Source: Corynebacterium pseudogenitalium (GTDB lineage Bacteria; Actinomycetota; Actinomycetes; Mycobacteriales; Mycobacteriaceae). Taken from it: a DNA stretch of 64,000 nt. The notes beneath the pieces were generated by a model. The model made no database searches and was not told the DNA's origin. It saw only the letters and a list, made by a program, of their open reading frames with translations. Shown piece after piece: positions 29,297 to 38,107 of this stretch (positions are counted from its first letter, which is position 1; the number at the start of each line of letters is the position of its first letter). Where the stretch lies: the NCBI RefSeq assembly GCF_024453815.1, contig NZ_CP072934.1:1550001-1614000 (forward strand), given 5' to 3'. A program made the position numbers and the translations under genes.

Positions 29297-30289
29297 ATGT
29301 GGACCAAGAAACGAGTACTGACCACCATCGTTGCGATGCTCAGCGCGTTACTGCTTGCAGTTGGCGCCGTGGCGTTCGTCTACGGTCCGACGCTCACCGC
29401 GATGCTGACGGGCACCGCTCGTTTCGCGGGGACACAGACGCCGAAGCGGTATAGCGCGACGGTGCTCGCGCTCGCCGAGCAGGGCATCTACGCCGACTCG
29501 ACAGAGTTCGAGGAGGCGAAGGCCCGCGCAAAGGAGGCCGCAAAGCAGGCTGATACGCTTCACGACGTTTACCCCGCCCTCGAGGACGCAGTCAAAGCTG
29601 CTGGCGGGAAGCACTCCCGTCTGATTGAACCTGGTAACCCTAACCTCGGCTGGACTATGGAAGAGAAGTCGGAAGCCGCAGTCAGCGTCGAGGGCCGCGT
29701 TGCGGTGGCAACCGTGCCTGGCGTCGATCAGCACGATGATGTGCAGGGCTACGCAGACACGCTCGCAACAGGTCTGGCTTCCGCACGTGATGCCGGGGCA
29801 TGCGGGGCGGTCGTTGACCTGCGTGGCAACGACGGAGGCGACATGGGTCCAATGGTCTCAGGCCTCTCCTCACTGTTGCCGGATGGCGCGGTGCTCGAAT
29901 TCGTCTCTCGGACGAACACTACCCAGGTCACGGTTGAGGGGAACTCGGTGACCGGCGGCGGCACCCCGATCACGACTTCTGGCGGGAAGTGGGATGCGCC
30001 GGTGGCGGTCTTAGTCGATGGCGACACTGCTTCGTCGGGCGAGGCCACGATGCTGTCGTTCCGGGGGCTCGAGCACTCCCGCAGTTTCGGGTCCCCTACT
30101 GCGGGCTACGCGTCGGCAAACATGGTGTACGACTTCCCGGACGGCAGCCTGCTGATGCTGACTATCGCGAAGGACAAGGCACGCACTGGCGAGGAGTTCG
30201 CCGAAGATCCGGTGCAGCCCGACGTCGAAACCGATGTGCCGTTCGAGGAGGCCAAGCAGTGGCTCGACACCGAGTACGGCTGTAAATAG
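29297..30289 (+). CDS. S41 family (tail-specific type) peptidase, membrane anchored
   Basis: A 330-residue protein with one N-terminal membrane anchor (about residues 7-33), then an S41 peptidase fold with VVDLRGNDGGDMGPM and nucleophile Ser in DTASSGEA. The Lys of the classical CtpA Ser-Lys dyad is not where expected (GSPTAGYAS carries Tyr), which places it in the non-CtpA S41 branch. AAGGAGG lies 7 nt before ATG 29297. It is 13 bp from ltsA, so probably co-expressed; a cell-envelope role is inferred from that context. The substrate is unknown. Confidence 0.85.
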   Translation: MWTKKRVLTTIVAMLSALLLAVGAVAFVYGPTLTAMLTGTARFAGTQTPKRYSATVLALAEQGIYADSTEFEEAKARAKEAAKQADTLHDVYPALEDAVKAAGGKHSRLIEPGNPNLGWTMEEKSEAAVSVEGRVAVATVPGVDQHDDVQGYADTLATGLASARDAGACGAVVDLRGNDGGDMGPMVSGLSSLLPDGAVLEFVSRTNTTQVTVEGNSVTGGGTPITTSGGKWDAPVAVLVDGDTASSGEATMLSFRGLEHSRSFGSPTAGYASANMVYDFPDGSLLMLTIAKDKARTGEEFAEDPVQPDVETDVPFEEAKQWLDTEYGCK

Positions 30290-30303
30290 TCCGCGCAGAC
30301 GAA

Positions 30304-30345
30304 ACACCCCGCGCTCCCCTCAATCATGAGGTGGGCGCGGGGTGT
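30304..30345. terminator. stem-loop between the S41 peptidase and the Fe-S carrier gene
   Basis: A perfect 11-bp stem ACACCCCGCGC/GCGCGGGGTGT with an inner CCTCA/TGAGG stem lies between two convergent genes. T-runs are short on both sides, so it is a probable bidirectional terminator of moderate strength. Confidence 0.65.
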
Positions 30346-30365
30346 TGGCGTCGAAAAGCTACTGC

Positions 30366-30710
30366 TTAGTTGAAGCTATCGCCGCACGCGCAGGCCGAGC
30401 CAGCGTTCGGGTTATCGATGGTGAAGCCCTGCTGCTCGATGGTGTCAGCGAAATCGATCGTTGCACCGGTGAGGTACGGCACGCTCATCTTGTCCACGAC
30501 GAGGCGCACACCCCCGACAACGTCAGCCTTGTCGCCGTCGAGCTCGCGGTCGTCAAAGTACAGCTGGTAGCGCAGGCCAGCGCAGCCACCTGGCTGAACA
30601 GCAATGCGAAGCGAAAGGTCGTCGCGGCCTTCCTGGTCGAGCAGAGCCTTCGCCTTTGCAGCCGCTGCTTCAGTAAGGGTCACGCCCGTGGCAGAGGTAG
30701 GTGCAGTCAT
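30366..30710 (-). CDS. erpA: A-type iron-sulfur cluster carrier/insertion protein (HesB/ErpA family)
   Basis: A 114-residue HesB/IscA fold protein with the three conserved cluster cysteines: one in GGCAGLRY (about residue 43) and two in the C-terminal SACACGDSF. It delivers Fe-S clusters to target proteins, which here could include LipA and the Rieske subunit. GGAG lies 5 nt before ATG 30710, which is preferred over the longer frame to 30740. The symbol is by family; the precise A-type subclass is not certain. Confidence 0.9.
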   Translation of the reverse strand: MTAPTSATGVTLTEAAAAKAKALLDQEGRDDLSLRIAVQPGGCAGLRYQLYFDDRELDGDKADVVGGVRLVVDKMSVPYLTGATIDFADTIEQQGFTIDNPNAGSACACGDSFN

Positions 30711-30860
30711 TCTTTCTCCTTGCTTAGCGAATATCTTCACGCAAGATGCGTGCTTCGGAGTGTGGCACTAGCGTACTCGCATCACACCGTCATCGTCTAC
30801 AGCGTATGGGAGCGGGCGCTTATTCCCCACTTTCGGGGACGGCCTTGTAGCCTGTATAGC

Positions 30861-31568
30861 GTGAAACTTCCTTGGCAGAAATCTGATGAGGCTCCAGCCG
30901 CCGCTGCTGCCGCAGCGAATCGAGCGGAGACTCCCGAAACCGACGCGGAACCCGCGAAAAAGTACCCGAAGGGCTACACCCCTCCAAAGGGGCGGCCGAC
31001 GCCGAAGCGCATCGATCAGGAGATCAAGCGCGGCGTAGTGCGCGACCCCAACGCGACGACTCCTGCTCAGCAGTACCAGAAGAACAAAGAGTTAAAGAAG
31101 TCGATGTCGAAGGAGGAGTGGAAAGCCTATAAGAAGCAGCAGCGCGAAGAGGCGAAGAAGCACAACCGTGAGGTCCAAGCCAAGATGGACGCCGGCGACG
31201 AGCGCTACCTCATGGACCGCGACCGTGGCGAAACCCGCCGCTTCGTCCGCGACTGGGTGGATTCTCGCCGCTTCATGAACAACTACGCGATGCCTCTGGC
31301 GATCCTGCTGTTCCTCATCCTCTTTATCGGTTCTTGGTACCCCGAGATTGCCGGAGCCATCGCCATTTTGCCGATGGTGTTTATCGTGCTGATTCTTGGT
31401 GAGGCATTCCTGATCGGCAAGCGTGCGAACAACGCTGTGCGCGCGAAGTTCCCGGGCACTGCAGATACCGGTTTCGGTCTTGGTATGTACGCGTTTTCGC
31501 GCGCGTCGCAGCCGCGGAAGTGGCGCTCGCCGAAGCCACAGGTGCGCATCGGCGAGACCGTGAACTAA
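30861..31568 (+). CDS. DUF3043 domain membrane protein
   Basis: A 235-residue protein with an Ala-rich N-terminus, a long highly basic stretch (KGYTPPKGRPTPKR, then RDWVDSRRFMNNYAMP) and two hydrophobic helices (about 147-165 and 170-190). This is the actinobacterial DUF3043 family, of unknown function, regularly found beside the HesB-like gene. GTG 30861 gives the typical KLPWQKS start; the longer open frame upstream is not conserved. Confidence 0.85.
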   Translation: MKLPWQKSDEAPAAAAAAANRAETPETDAEPAKKYPKGYTPPKGRPTPKRIDQEIKRGVVRDPNATTPAQQYQKNKELKKSMSKEEWKAYKKQQREEAKKHNREVQAKMDAGDERYLMDRDRGETRRFVRDWVDSRRFMNNYAMPLAILLFLILFIGSWYPEIAGAIAILPMVFIVLILGEAFLIGKRANNAVRAKFPGTADTGFGLGMYAFSRASQPRKWRSPKPQVRIGETVN

Positions 31569-31586
31569 ACGGACAAAGGACGTTTC

Positions 31587-32585
31587 ATGGCTGTTGCATT
31601 CGACCCGATTGAGCATCCAAGCGAAACCCTGCGCCGCGAGCTTGCCCGCGAACTACTGCGCAGCCCGGAGGGGCGCGGTCTCGGTCGCGTGGGAACGATT
31701 GCGGAATGGACTGCCTCGGTGCAAAACCGTACGCGCCCGGTTGCGTTCCGTCAGCCGCAGTGCGTGCTTGTCGCCGGTAACCACGGTGTTGCAGCACGCG
31801 GTATTTCCGCGCAGCCGCACGACGCCGCCTGGACCGCTGTAAAGCAGATTGCGGCAGGTAGCGGTGTCGCTCGCGTTGCTGCGGAAGCCGCGGGCGCGTC
31901 GATTATTCAGATTAATGACTACTTAACGCTGCCGACAGGCGCGATAGACCGGCAAGCCGCCATGACGCCCGAGGCGTTCGAGCAGGCAGTCGCGCACGGT
32001 GCTCGCGTCGTTGACCAGGGCGTAGACAGTGGAGTTGACCTGTTCATTCCTGGAGACATTGGCGTCGGCAATTCGACGGTCGCCGCCGCCGTCTATGGCG
32101 CGCTGTCGCGCACCGAGCCGGTCAAGGTCATCGGGCGCGGCTCGGGCATCGACGACAACGTCTGGAAGGTGAAAGTTGCGGCAATTCGGGACGCCATGTT
32201 CCGGGTGCGCACCTTTAGTGACGACGTCCCCCGCGTCCTTGCCGAGCTTTCGGGGCCAGATTTCGCGTTCCTTGTCGGTATGTTCGCGCAGGCCGCGGTT
32301 CGTCGAACCCCCGTACTTTTCGACGGCCTCTACGCCACCGTCGCCGCCTACGCCGCCGAGCGCCTCGCACCCGGCACGAAGCGGTGGATCATGGCGGGCC
32401 AGCTCAGTCCGGAGCCCGCCCAGATGCTGGCGCTCCAGGCCCTCGATATCATTCCGGTGCTGGCACTGGACTTGTCGCTCAACCAGGGAGTGGGCGCGCT
32501 CGCAGCGCTGCCGCAAATCAACCTGGCTTCTGAGCTCGTTACTACAGTGCTCGGGCCGGAGGCCCCAGAGGGCGCCCCGGCCTGA
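31587..32585 (+). CDS. cobT: CobT-like nicotinate-nucleotide--dimethylbenzimidazole phosphoribosyltransferase, probably inactive
   Basis: CobT makes alpha-ribazole phosphate for the lower ligand of cobalamin. The 332-residue protein aligns to CobT along its length, but the key positions differ. The C-terminal L-G-E-G-[ST]-G-A motif that carries the catalytic Glu (Glu317 in Salmonella) reads LNQGVGA, with Gln at about residue 300. The G-E-[LM]-G-[IM]-x-N-T-T motif reads GDIGVGNST (Glu to Asp), and A-D-H-G-V-x-x-E-G reads GNHGVAARG. cobU and cobS, usual neighbours in corynebacteria, are absent here. It is either a pseudoenzyme or has a changed activity. It ends 7 bp from the convergent ilvE. 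Confidence 0.8.
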   Translation: MAVAFDPIEHPSETLRRELARELLRSPEGRGLGRVGTIAEWTASVQNRTRPVAFRQPQCVLVAGNHGVAARGISAQPHDAAWTAVKQIAAGSGVARVAAEAAGASIIQINDYLTLPTGAIDRQAAMTPEAFEQAVAHGARVVDQGVDSGVDLFIPGDIGVGNSTVAAAVYGALSRTEPVKVIGRGSGIDDNVWKVKVAAIRDAMFRVRTFSDDVPRVLAELSGPDFAFLVGMFAQAAVRRTPVLFDGLYATVAAYAAERLAPGTKRWIMAGQLSPEPAQMLALQALDIIPVLALDLSLNQGVGALAALPQINLASELVTTVLGPEAPEGAPA

Positions 32586-32592
32586 GATCCCT

Positions 32593-33708
32593 CTAGTTCT
32601 CGGCTGGGACGAGCGTGTGGTTCCAGCCGTGGACGTCTTCGACCGAGCCGTCCTGGATACCGCGCAGGCGCTCGCGCAGCTGCATGGTGATGGTGCCGGC
32701 CTCATTGTTGTTTACGGTGAACTCACCGTGGCGGCTCAGCACGCGCCCGACCGGAGTGATCACCGCTGCGGTACCGCATGCAAGCGTCTCACTGATGGTG
32801 CCGTTTTCAGCGCCCTTGTGCCACTGCTCCACCGTGATCTTGCGCTCCTCGGTGCTGTAGCCGAGGTCTTCCGCAACCTGCAGCAGCGATTTGCGGGTGA
32901 TGCCCGCCAGGAGGGAACCGGACAGTGCTGGGGTGATCAACTTCGCGTCCTTCCCGCTGCCCTCGACGAACATGAGGTTCATGCCGCCCATCTCTTCGAT
33001 GTACTTGCGCTCAATGGCGTCGAGCCAGACAACCTGGTCGCAGCCCTTTTCTTCTGCCTCGGCCTGCGCGAGCAGGGAACCCGCGTAGTTGCCAGCGAAC
33101 TTGGCGTCACCGGTGCCGCCGGGCGCCGCGCGGACGTATTCCTCGGAGATCCACACGCTGACGGGCTTGACGCCGCCGGAGAAGTAGGCGCCAGCTGGGG
33201 ATGCAATGAGGTAATAGGTGTAGGTGCTCGAGGGCTTCACCCCGAGCGTCTTCTCGGTGCCAATCATAAATGGACGCAGGTACAGCGCCGCTTCCCCACC
33301 AGCTTCGGGGACCCAGTCCTTATCAATCGTCACCAGCTGCTGCAGCGACTCGATGAACAGATCCTCCGGCAACTCAGGCATTGCCAGGCGATGCGCGGAA
33401 TGGGCAAAACGCGTCGCATTCTGCTCGGGGCGGAACGTCGTGATCGAGCCGTCGTGGTGACGGTATGCCTTCAGGCCTTCGAAGATCGCCTGCCCGTAGT
33501 GGAAGACGTTGGTCGCCGGGTCCAGCGAGATCGGCCCGTACGGGCGGACCTGCGCGTTATGCCAACCGTTGGCCTCGTCCCAGTCGATGGAGACCATGTG
33601 GTCAGTAAACTCTTGCCCGAAGGCTGGGTTTGCGAGCACTGCATTGCGCTCTTCGTCAGTTGCCTTGTTCGGATTCGGGATAATTTCAAATGGTGTGCCT
33701 TGAGTCAT
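32593..33708 (-). CDS. ilvE: branched-chain amino acid aminotransferase IlvE
   Basis: A PLP-dependent fold-type IV aminotransferase acting on Leu, Ile and Val and their keto acids. The 371-residue protein contains the N-terminal [15 protein letters not shown] motif, Lys in [13 protein letters not shown] (PLP Schiff base), and [11 protein letters not shown] followed by [10 protein letters not shown]. The frame reaches 33774, but ATG 33708 (MTQGTPFEI) matches the family start. Convergent with cobT-like and divergent from pepA. Confidence 0.95.
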   Translation of the reverse strand: MTQGTPFEIIPNPNKATDEERNAVLANPAFGQEFTDHMVSIDWDEANGWHNAQVRPYGPISLDPATNVFHYGQAIFEGLKAYRHHDGSITTFRPEQNATRFAHSAHRLAMPELPEDLFIESLQQLVTIDKDWVPEAGGEAALYLRPFMIGTEKTLGVKPSSTYTYYLIASPAGAYFSGGVKPVSVWISEEYVRAAPGGTGDAKFAGNYAGSLLAQAEAEEKGCDQVVWLDAIERKYIEEMGGMNLMFVEGSGKDAKLITPALSGSLLAGITRKSLLQVAEDLGYSTEERKITVEQWHKGAENGTISETLACGTAAVITPVGRVLSRHGEFTVNNNEAGTITMQLRERLRGIQDGSVEDVHGWNHTLVPAEN

Positions 33709-33855
33709 GCAGACCACCCTACTCCCCGATTCCACTCTTTGGAACCGGAATTCCATATTTTCTTCCACGCACAAATAGCTTGCCCCGCGCCACGCGTCCC
33801 TTATTCCAGGTACCCTTGGCGATGTTCAATAATCTTAAGAAAGGCGCATGTACTC

Positions 33856-35346
33856 ATGACTTTTTCGGTTCCTGAATCGCTGCTCCCGGTCCGGGGCGAC
33901 TCCGTCTCCCTCAACTTTTCGACGTCCGCTCCGAGCGACACCGCTGCCCTCTTGCTACCCGTGACCTCGGATGACTCGAAGGTTGAAGTCCCAGTGACCT
34001 CACTGGCACCGAAGGGTGCACTCGAGGCGCTGGAGACAGTCGGCGCGAAGGGCACCGCCGGCGAGATCACCCGCGTGGTCGTTGATGGGAAGTTGGTCAT
34101 CGCCTTTGGCCTGGGCAACGCCGATGAGATTGATGACGAGACTGTCCGTCGCGCTGTCGGTTCCCTGGCTCGCACACTGTATGGCACGGAGTCTGCGGTG
34201 ATCTCGACTGAGTTCGGCGTCGCCCCCGTCGTGGAGGGCCTGCTGCTCGGCGCGTACAAGTACAAAGGCTTCAAGGCCCCGTGCCAGTGCGGCTGCGACG
34301 GCGAGCACGGGCTTACCGACGTCACCGTTGTAGGCAAGGACGACGAAAAGGAAGCATTCGACCAGGCAGTGATTCTCGCCGAGTCGGTCATGCTGGCGCG
34401 CGATCTTGTGAACACGCCGTCGAACCACCTCTACCCTGCCGTGTATGCGGAGCTCATCGAGAACGTCGGCAAGCAGGTTGGACTCGAGGTCGATGTGTTC
34501 GACGAAAAGCAGCTTGAGGAGCAGGGCTTCGGCGGCATCCTCGCGGTCGGCAAAGGCTCCGCCCGCGCACCTCGCTTAGTGCACCTGAAGTGGACGCCTT
34601 CCGCGTCGAAGTCCTCTGTCGCGTTGGTTGGCAAGGGCATCACCTTCGATACCGGCGGCATCTCCCTCAAGCCGGGTGCAAAGATGGAGGACATGATTTC
34701 CGACATGGGCGGCTCTGCTGCTCAGTTCGGCGCAATTGTTGCAGCTGCCCGCCTCAACCTGGATGTTGCGGTCGACGCCTGGCTGCCACTCGCGGAGAAC
34801 ATGCCATCCGGCACTGCCACCCGCCCAGGCGACGTGATTCGCCACTACGGCGGCATCACCAGCGAGGTACTCAACACCGATGCTGAAGGCCGCCTCGTGC
34901 TGGCAGACGCGATTGCACGCGCGGCTGAAGATAACCCTGACTTCATGATTGAGACGTCCACGCTGACCGGCGCTCAGCTCGTCGCCCTCGGCAACCGCAC
35001 TGCCGGCGTCATGGGCTCTGATGAGTTCCGCGACCGCGTCGCTGCGCTGGGCCGCGAGGTTGGCGAGCAGGCCTGGGCGATGCCACTGCTGGAGGAACAG
35101 GAAGAAGAGCTGAAGTCCCCCGTCGCCGATATCCGCAACGTCCACAATGCCCGTACCGGCGGCATGCTGTTCGCTGGCCTGTACCTGTCTCGCTTCGTCG
35201 GCGAGGACACCGAGTGGGTGCACATCGACGTCGCCGGCCCGGCGTGGAACGGTGGCTCGCCACGCGGCTACACGCCGAAGCGCGCGACCGGCGCCCCGCT
35301 GCGCACGATCGTTGCAACGCTTCGCAGCATTGCTGAAGCCAACTAG
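33856..35346 (+). CDS. pepA: leucyl aminopeptidase (M17, PepA)
   Basis: A cytosolic dizinc/manganese aminopeptidase of 496 residues. The C-terminal M17 domain shows VGKGITFDTGGISLKP (metal ligands Lys and Asp) and the signature NTDAEGRL. The N-terminal domain is the usual diverged one. ATG 33856 follows AAAGGCGC at a reasonable distance; the very long upstream frame passes through cobT and ilvE in other frames and is not coding. Confidence 0.96.
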   Translation: MTFSVPESLLPVRGDSVSLNFSTSAPSDTAALLLPVTSDDSKVEVPVTSLAPKGALEALETVGAKGTAGEITRVVVDGKLVIAFGLGNADEIDDETVRRAVGSLARTLYGTESAVISTEFGVAPVVEGLLLGAYKYKGFKAPCQCGCDGEHGLTDVTVVGKDDEKEAFDQAVILAESVMLARDLVNTPSNHLYPAVYAELIENVGKQVGLEVDVFDEKQLEEQGFGGILAVGKGSARAPRLVHLKWTPSASKSSVALVGKGITFDTGGISLKPGAKMEDMISDMGGSAAQFGAIVAAARLNLDVAVDAWLPLAENMPSGTATRPGDVIRHYGGITSEVLNTDAEGRLVLADAIARAAEDNPDFMIETSTLTGAQLVALGNRTAGVMGSDEFRDRVAALGREVGEQAWAMPLLEEQEEELKSPVADIRNVHNARTGGMLFAGLYLSRFVGEDTEWVHIDVAGPAWNGGSPRGYTPKRATGAPLRTIVATLRSIAEAN

Positions 35347-35355
35347 TCCCCGGAT

Positions 35356-35760
35356 TTAGGAAAAGGGATGTTCGCCGCGCTCAAACTTGGCGCGGCGTTC
35401 TTTCTGTTCCGCTCGCTTCCGCAGGATGCGTTCTTGCTCCATCTTGCGACGCATCCGGTCCGGGTACCCGGTCTCTTCGACGTCATAAAGAGATATATTC
35501 AGCAGCGTAGCGACGGCGTCGATACCTTTGGGACCTCCGATGCGCCGGCGGGTGTAGTTGCCCTCTTCATCGACAAGCACGACGGACATCTCGTTGACCA
35601 TCGTTTCCGGCTCAACAAACCCCTCAACGAAGGCACGCTGCGCAACCCATTCCTGGAGGTAGGCAGCGTCTTCCGGCCGGATGGTTTCGCCGGGCGCGCG
35701 TGGGGGTTTGAAGGTGGTCTGCTTCTTCCGCTTGCCGAACAGGTTAAACACTTCTCTCAT
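35356..35760 (-). CDS. conserved corynebacterial hypothetical protein, charged
   Basis: About 134 residues, beginning MREVFNLFGKRKKQ with a basic N-terminus, a central domain (EMSVVLVDEEGNYTRRRIGGPKGIDAVATLL) and a very basic C-terminal helix full of Arg, Lys and Glu (RRKMEQERILRKRAEQKERR). No family name is recognised. It lies between pepA and the E2 gene, as an unnamed gene does in C. glutamicum. The frame is open to 35811; no start has a strong ribosome site, so the N-terminus is uncertain. The charged C-terminal helix suggests nucleic acid or ribosome contact, which is inference only. Confidence 0.65.
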   Translation of the reverse strand: MREVFNLFGKRKKQTTFKPPRAPGETIRPEDAAYLQEWVAQRAFVEGFVEPETMVNEMSVVLVDEEGNYTRRRIGGPKGIDAVATLLNISLYDVEETGYPDRMRRKMEQERILRKRAEQKERRAKFERGEHPFS

Positions 35761-35907
35761 CATACGGATATTTCTCGACGCCCCAATTCTGCGTTTGGTG
35801 GCCTTCAACAAATTAGTTGCCCCCGAAAGGCACGAAAGTCTTCGGTGACAGGTACGCTATTGACCTGTATAGCTTCTACGAAAATGTATCTGCGAGGAGA
35901 CTAAATT

Positions 35908-37941
35908 ATGGCGCACTCTGTCGAGATGCCTGAGCTGGGCGAATCCGTCACGGAAGGCACTATCACCACCTGGCTGAAGGAAGTCGGCGACAAGGTAGAG
36001 GTCGACGAACCATTGCTGGAGGTTTCCACCGATAAGGTCGACACGGAGATTCCTTCCCCTGTCGCCGGTGTAATCCTCGAGATTAAGGCCGAGGAAGACG
36101 ACACCGTTGATGTCGGTGACGTGATTGTGATTATCGGCGAAGAAGGCGAAGCCCCGGCATCGGACTCGGCAAAGGACGAGGAGCCTCAGGAAGAAGAGGA
36201 GCCAAAGAAAGCTCCGGAGGAAGAGAAGGCTGACAAGCCTTCCTCCGGCAACGCCACCGACGTCTCCATGCCTGAGCTTGGCGAATCCGTCACCGAAGGC
36301 ACCATCACCACCTGGCTGAAGGAAGTCGGCGACACCGTCGAGGTCGACGAGCCACTGCTCGAGGTCTCCACCGACAAGGTCGATACCGAGATTCCTTCCC
36401 CTGTCGCAGGCACCCTCGTAGAGATCCTCGCTGAGGAAGACGACACCGTCGAGGTCGGCGAAGTCATCGCCCGCATCGGCGACGCTGACGCCAAGCCAGC
36501 TGAAAAGGAAGCTCCAAAGGCCGAAGAGCCAAAGGAAGAAAAGAAGGAAGCTCCGGAGGAAGAGAAGGCTGACAAGCCAGCCTCCGGCGACGCTACCGAC
36601 GTCTCCATGCCTGAGCTCGGCGAATCCGTCACCGAAGGCACCATCACCACCTGGCTGAAGGAAGTCGGCGACACCGTCGAGGTCGACGAGCCACTGCTCG
36701 AGGTCTCCACCGACAAGGTCGATACCGAGATTCCTTCCCCTGTCGCAGGCACCCTCGTAGAGATCCTCGCTGAGGAAGACGACACCGTCGAGGTCGGCGA
36801 AGTCATCGCCCGCATCGGCGACGCTGACGCCAAGCCAGCTGAAAAGGAAGCTCCAAAGGCCGAAGAGACAAAGGAAGAACCCAAGGAAGAAAAGAAGGAA
36901 GCCCCGAAGGCTGAAGAGCCTAAGGAGGAGAAGCCGAAGGACGAGAAGCCTGCATCGCAGGCTTCGACCAAGGTGAACAAGTCCGACGGTTCCCTCCCGT
37001 ACGTCACCCCGCTCGTGCGCAAGCTGGCAGAAAAGCACGGCGTTGATCTTTCCACGGTCGAGGGCACTGGCGTTGGTGGCCGAATCCGCAAGCAGGACGT
37101 GATCGCTGCGGCGAAGGGTGGATCCGACGACAAGACCGAGGCATCGGCTCCGAAGTCCGAGGAAAAGAAAGGCGCACGCTCCAACTGGTCCACCAAGTCC
37201 GTGGATCCGGAGAAGCAGTCGCTGATCGGCACCACCCAGAAGGTCAATCGCATCCGCGAGATCACCGCTGCGAAGATGGTCGAGTCGCTGCAGACCACGG
37301 CTCAGCTCACGCACGTTCAGGAAGTCGATGTCACCCGCATCGCAGAGCTGCGCAAGCGCGTGAAGCCGGAGTTCATCAAGAAGCACGACGCCAACATCAC
37401 CTACCTCGCGTTCTTCATCAAGGCGACGGCCGAGGCCCTGGTCTCCCACCCGAACGTCAACGCGTCCTACGATGCGGAGAAGAAGGAGATCACCTACCAC
37501 GAGGACGTCAATATTGGTGTCGCAGTGGATACGCCACAGGGCCTGCTCGTGCCGGTGATCAAGCGTGCACAGGACCTGAACCTGGCGCAGATCGCGCAAG
37601 CTATCAACGACCTGGCGACCCGCGCACGCAACAAGAAGCTGCGCCCGGACGACCTGTCTGGTGCAACGTTCACGGTGACCAACATCGGTTCCGAAGGTGC
37701 ACTGCTGGATACGCCGGTGCTCACCCCGCCACAGGCAGGCATCCTGGGTACCGCGGCGATTGAGAAGCGCCCGGTCATCGTTACAGAGGAAGGTAGCGAC
37801 TCCATCGCGATCCGCCAGATGTGCTACCTGCCATTCACCTACGATCACCAGCTGATCGACGGCGCAGATGCAGGCCGCTTCGTCACCACGATCAAGGACC
37901 GCATCGAAACCGGCGACTTTGAAGACGACCTAGACCTCTAA
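35908..37941 (+). CDS. aceF: 2-oxoacid dehydrogenase E2 (dihydrolipoyl acyltransferase) with three lipoyl domains
   Basis: E2 core of the pyruvate dehydrogenase/2-oxoglutarate dehydrogenase supercomplex; in corynebacteria one E2 (AceF) serves both, and databases often label it SucB. The 677-residue protein has three lipoyl domains (about residues 2-77, 118-193 and 231-306), each with the lipoyl-Lys motif [13 protein letters not shown]. These are joined by Pro/Ala/Glu/Lys linkers, followed by an E3-binding domain (about 365-405) and a catalytic domain ending in [13 protein letters not shown] (catalytic His about 647). Lipoyl domains 2 and 3 are almost identical at DNA level. GGAG lies upstream of ATG 35908. 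Lipoate genes lipB-lipA follow after gcvPTH. Confidence 0.95.
   Translation: MAHSVEMPELGESVTEGTITTWLKEVGDKVEVDEPLLEVSTDKVDTEIPSPVAGVILEIKAEEDDTVDVGDVIVIIGEEGEAPASDSAKDEEPQEEEEPKKAPEEEKADKPSSGNATDVSMPELGESVTEGTITTWLKEVGDTVEVDEPLLEVSTDKVDTEIPSPVAGTLVEILAEEDDTVEVGEVIARIGDADAKPAEKEAPKAEEPKEEKKEAPEEEKADKPASGDATDVSMPELGESVTEGTITTWLKEVGDTVEVDEPLLEVSTDKVDTEIPSPVAGTLVEILAEEDDTVEVGEVIARIGDADAKPAEKEAPKAEETKEEPKEEKKEAPKAEEPKEEKPKDEKPASQASTKVNKSDGSLPYVTPLVRKLAEKHGVDLSTVEGTGVGGRIRKQDVIAAAKGGSDDKTEASAPKSEEKKGARSNWSTKSVDPEKQSLIGTTQKVNRIREITAAKMVESLQTTAQLTHVQEVDVTRIAELRKRVKPEFIKKHDANITYLAFFIKATAEALVSHPNVNASYDAEKKEITYHEDVNIGVAVDTPQGLLVPVIKRAQDLNLAQIAQAINDLATRARNKKLRPDDLSGATFTVTNIGSEGALLDTPVLTPPQAGILGTAAIEKRPVIVTEEGSDSIAIRQMCYLPFTYDHQLIDGADAGRFVTTIKDRIETGDFEDDLDL
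36259..36865 (+). repeat. tandem near-identical 339-bp units encoding lipoyl domains 2 and 3
   Basis: The stretch from 36259 to about 36525 recurs at 36598 to about 36864 with a single base difference noticed (GAGCTT versus GAGCTC). The repeat period is 339 bp, 113 codons. The first lipoyl domain is clearly more diverged in third positions. This points to recent duplication or ongoing gene conversion. Confidence 0.9.
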
Positions 37942-37964
37942 AACAGGTCAAGATGAGGAATCTT

Positions 37965-38010
37965 AGCGGTGGCCCCAATGCCAATACGGTGTTGGGGCCA
38001 CCGCTGTTTT
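37965..38010 (+). terminator. terminator after the E2 gene
   Basis: A perfect 14-bp stem AGCGGTGGCCCCAA/TTGGGGCCACCGCT with a 13-nt loop, followed by GTTTT, 23 bp after the E2 stop. Confidence 0.9.
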
Positions 38011-38032
38011 CACCTCTGCATATTTTCAGCTG

Positions 38033-38055
38033 ACTGGCCGACCCAGGCCAGTTTT
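38033..38055 (+). terminator. second stem-loop with T-run before gcvP
   Basis: A perfect 7-bp stem ACTGGCC/GGCCAGT with a 6-nt loop, followed directly by TTTTG. It lies 22 bp after the first terminator and about 50 bp before gcvP. It may be a backup terminator or a leader attenuator if the gcv promoter is upstream of it. A possible -10, TAGACT, lies at 38062-38067. Confidence 0.6.
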
Positions 38056-38107
38056 GCCCCGTAGACTATTCACGACATCAGGTTCAGAACTACCAAAGGA
38101 GTAGATC

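Noticed and set aside
32176..33855. Long N-terminal extension of the pepA frame through cobT and ilvE
   Set aside because: The frame happens to be open, but the translation overlaps two well-supported genes and pepA has a good start at 33856.
35857..37848. 663-codon open frame antisense to the E2 gene
   Set aside because: It mirrors the low-complexity E2 coding sequence in the opposite strand; Leu/Phe/Gly-rich translation has no family motif and no ribosome site.
37942..38107. Glycine riboswitch before gcvP
   Set aside because: The leader is short, occupied by two hairpins, and lacks the conserved glycine aptamer segments.
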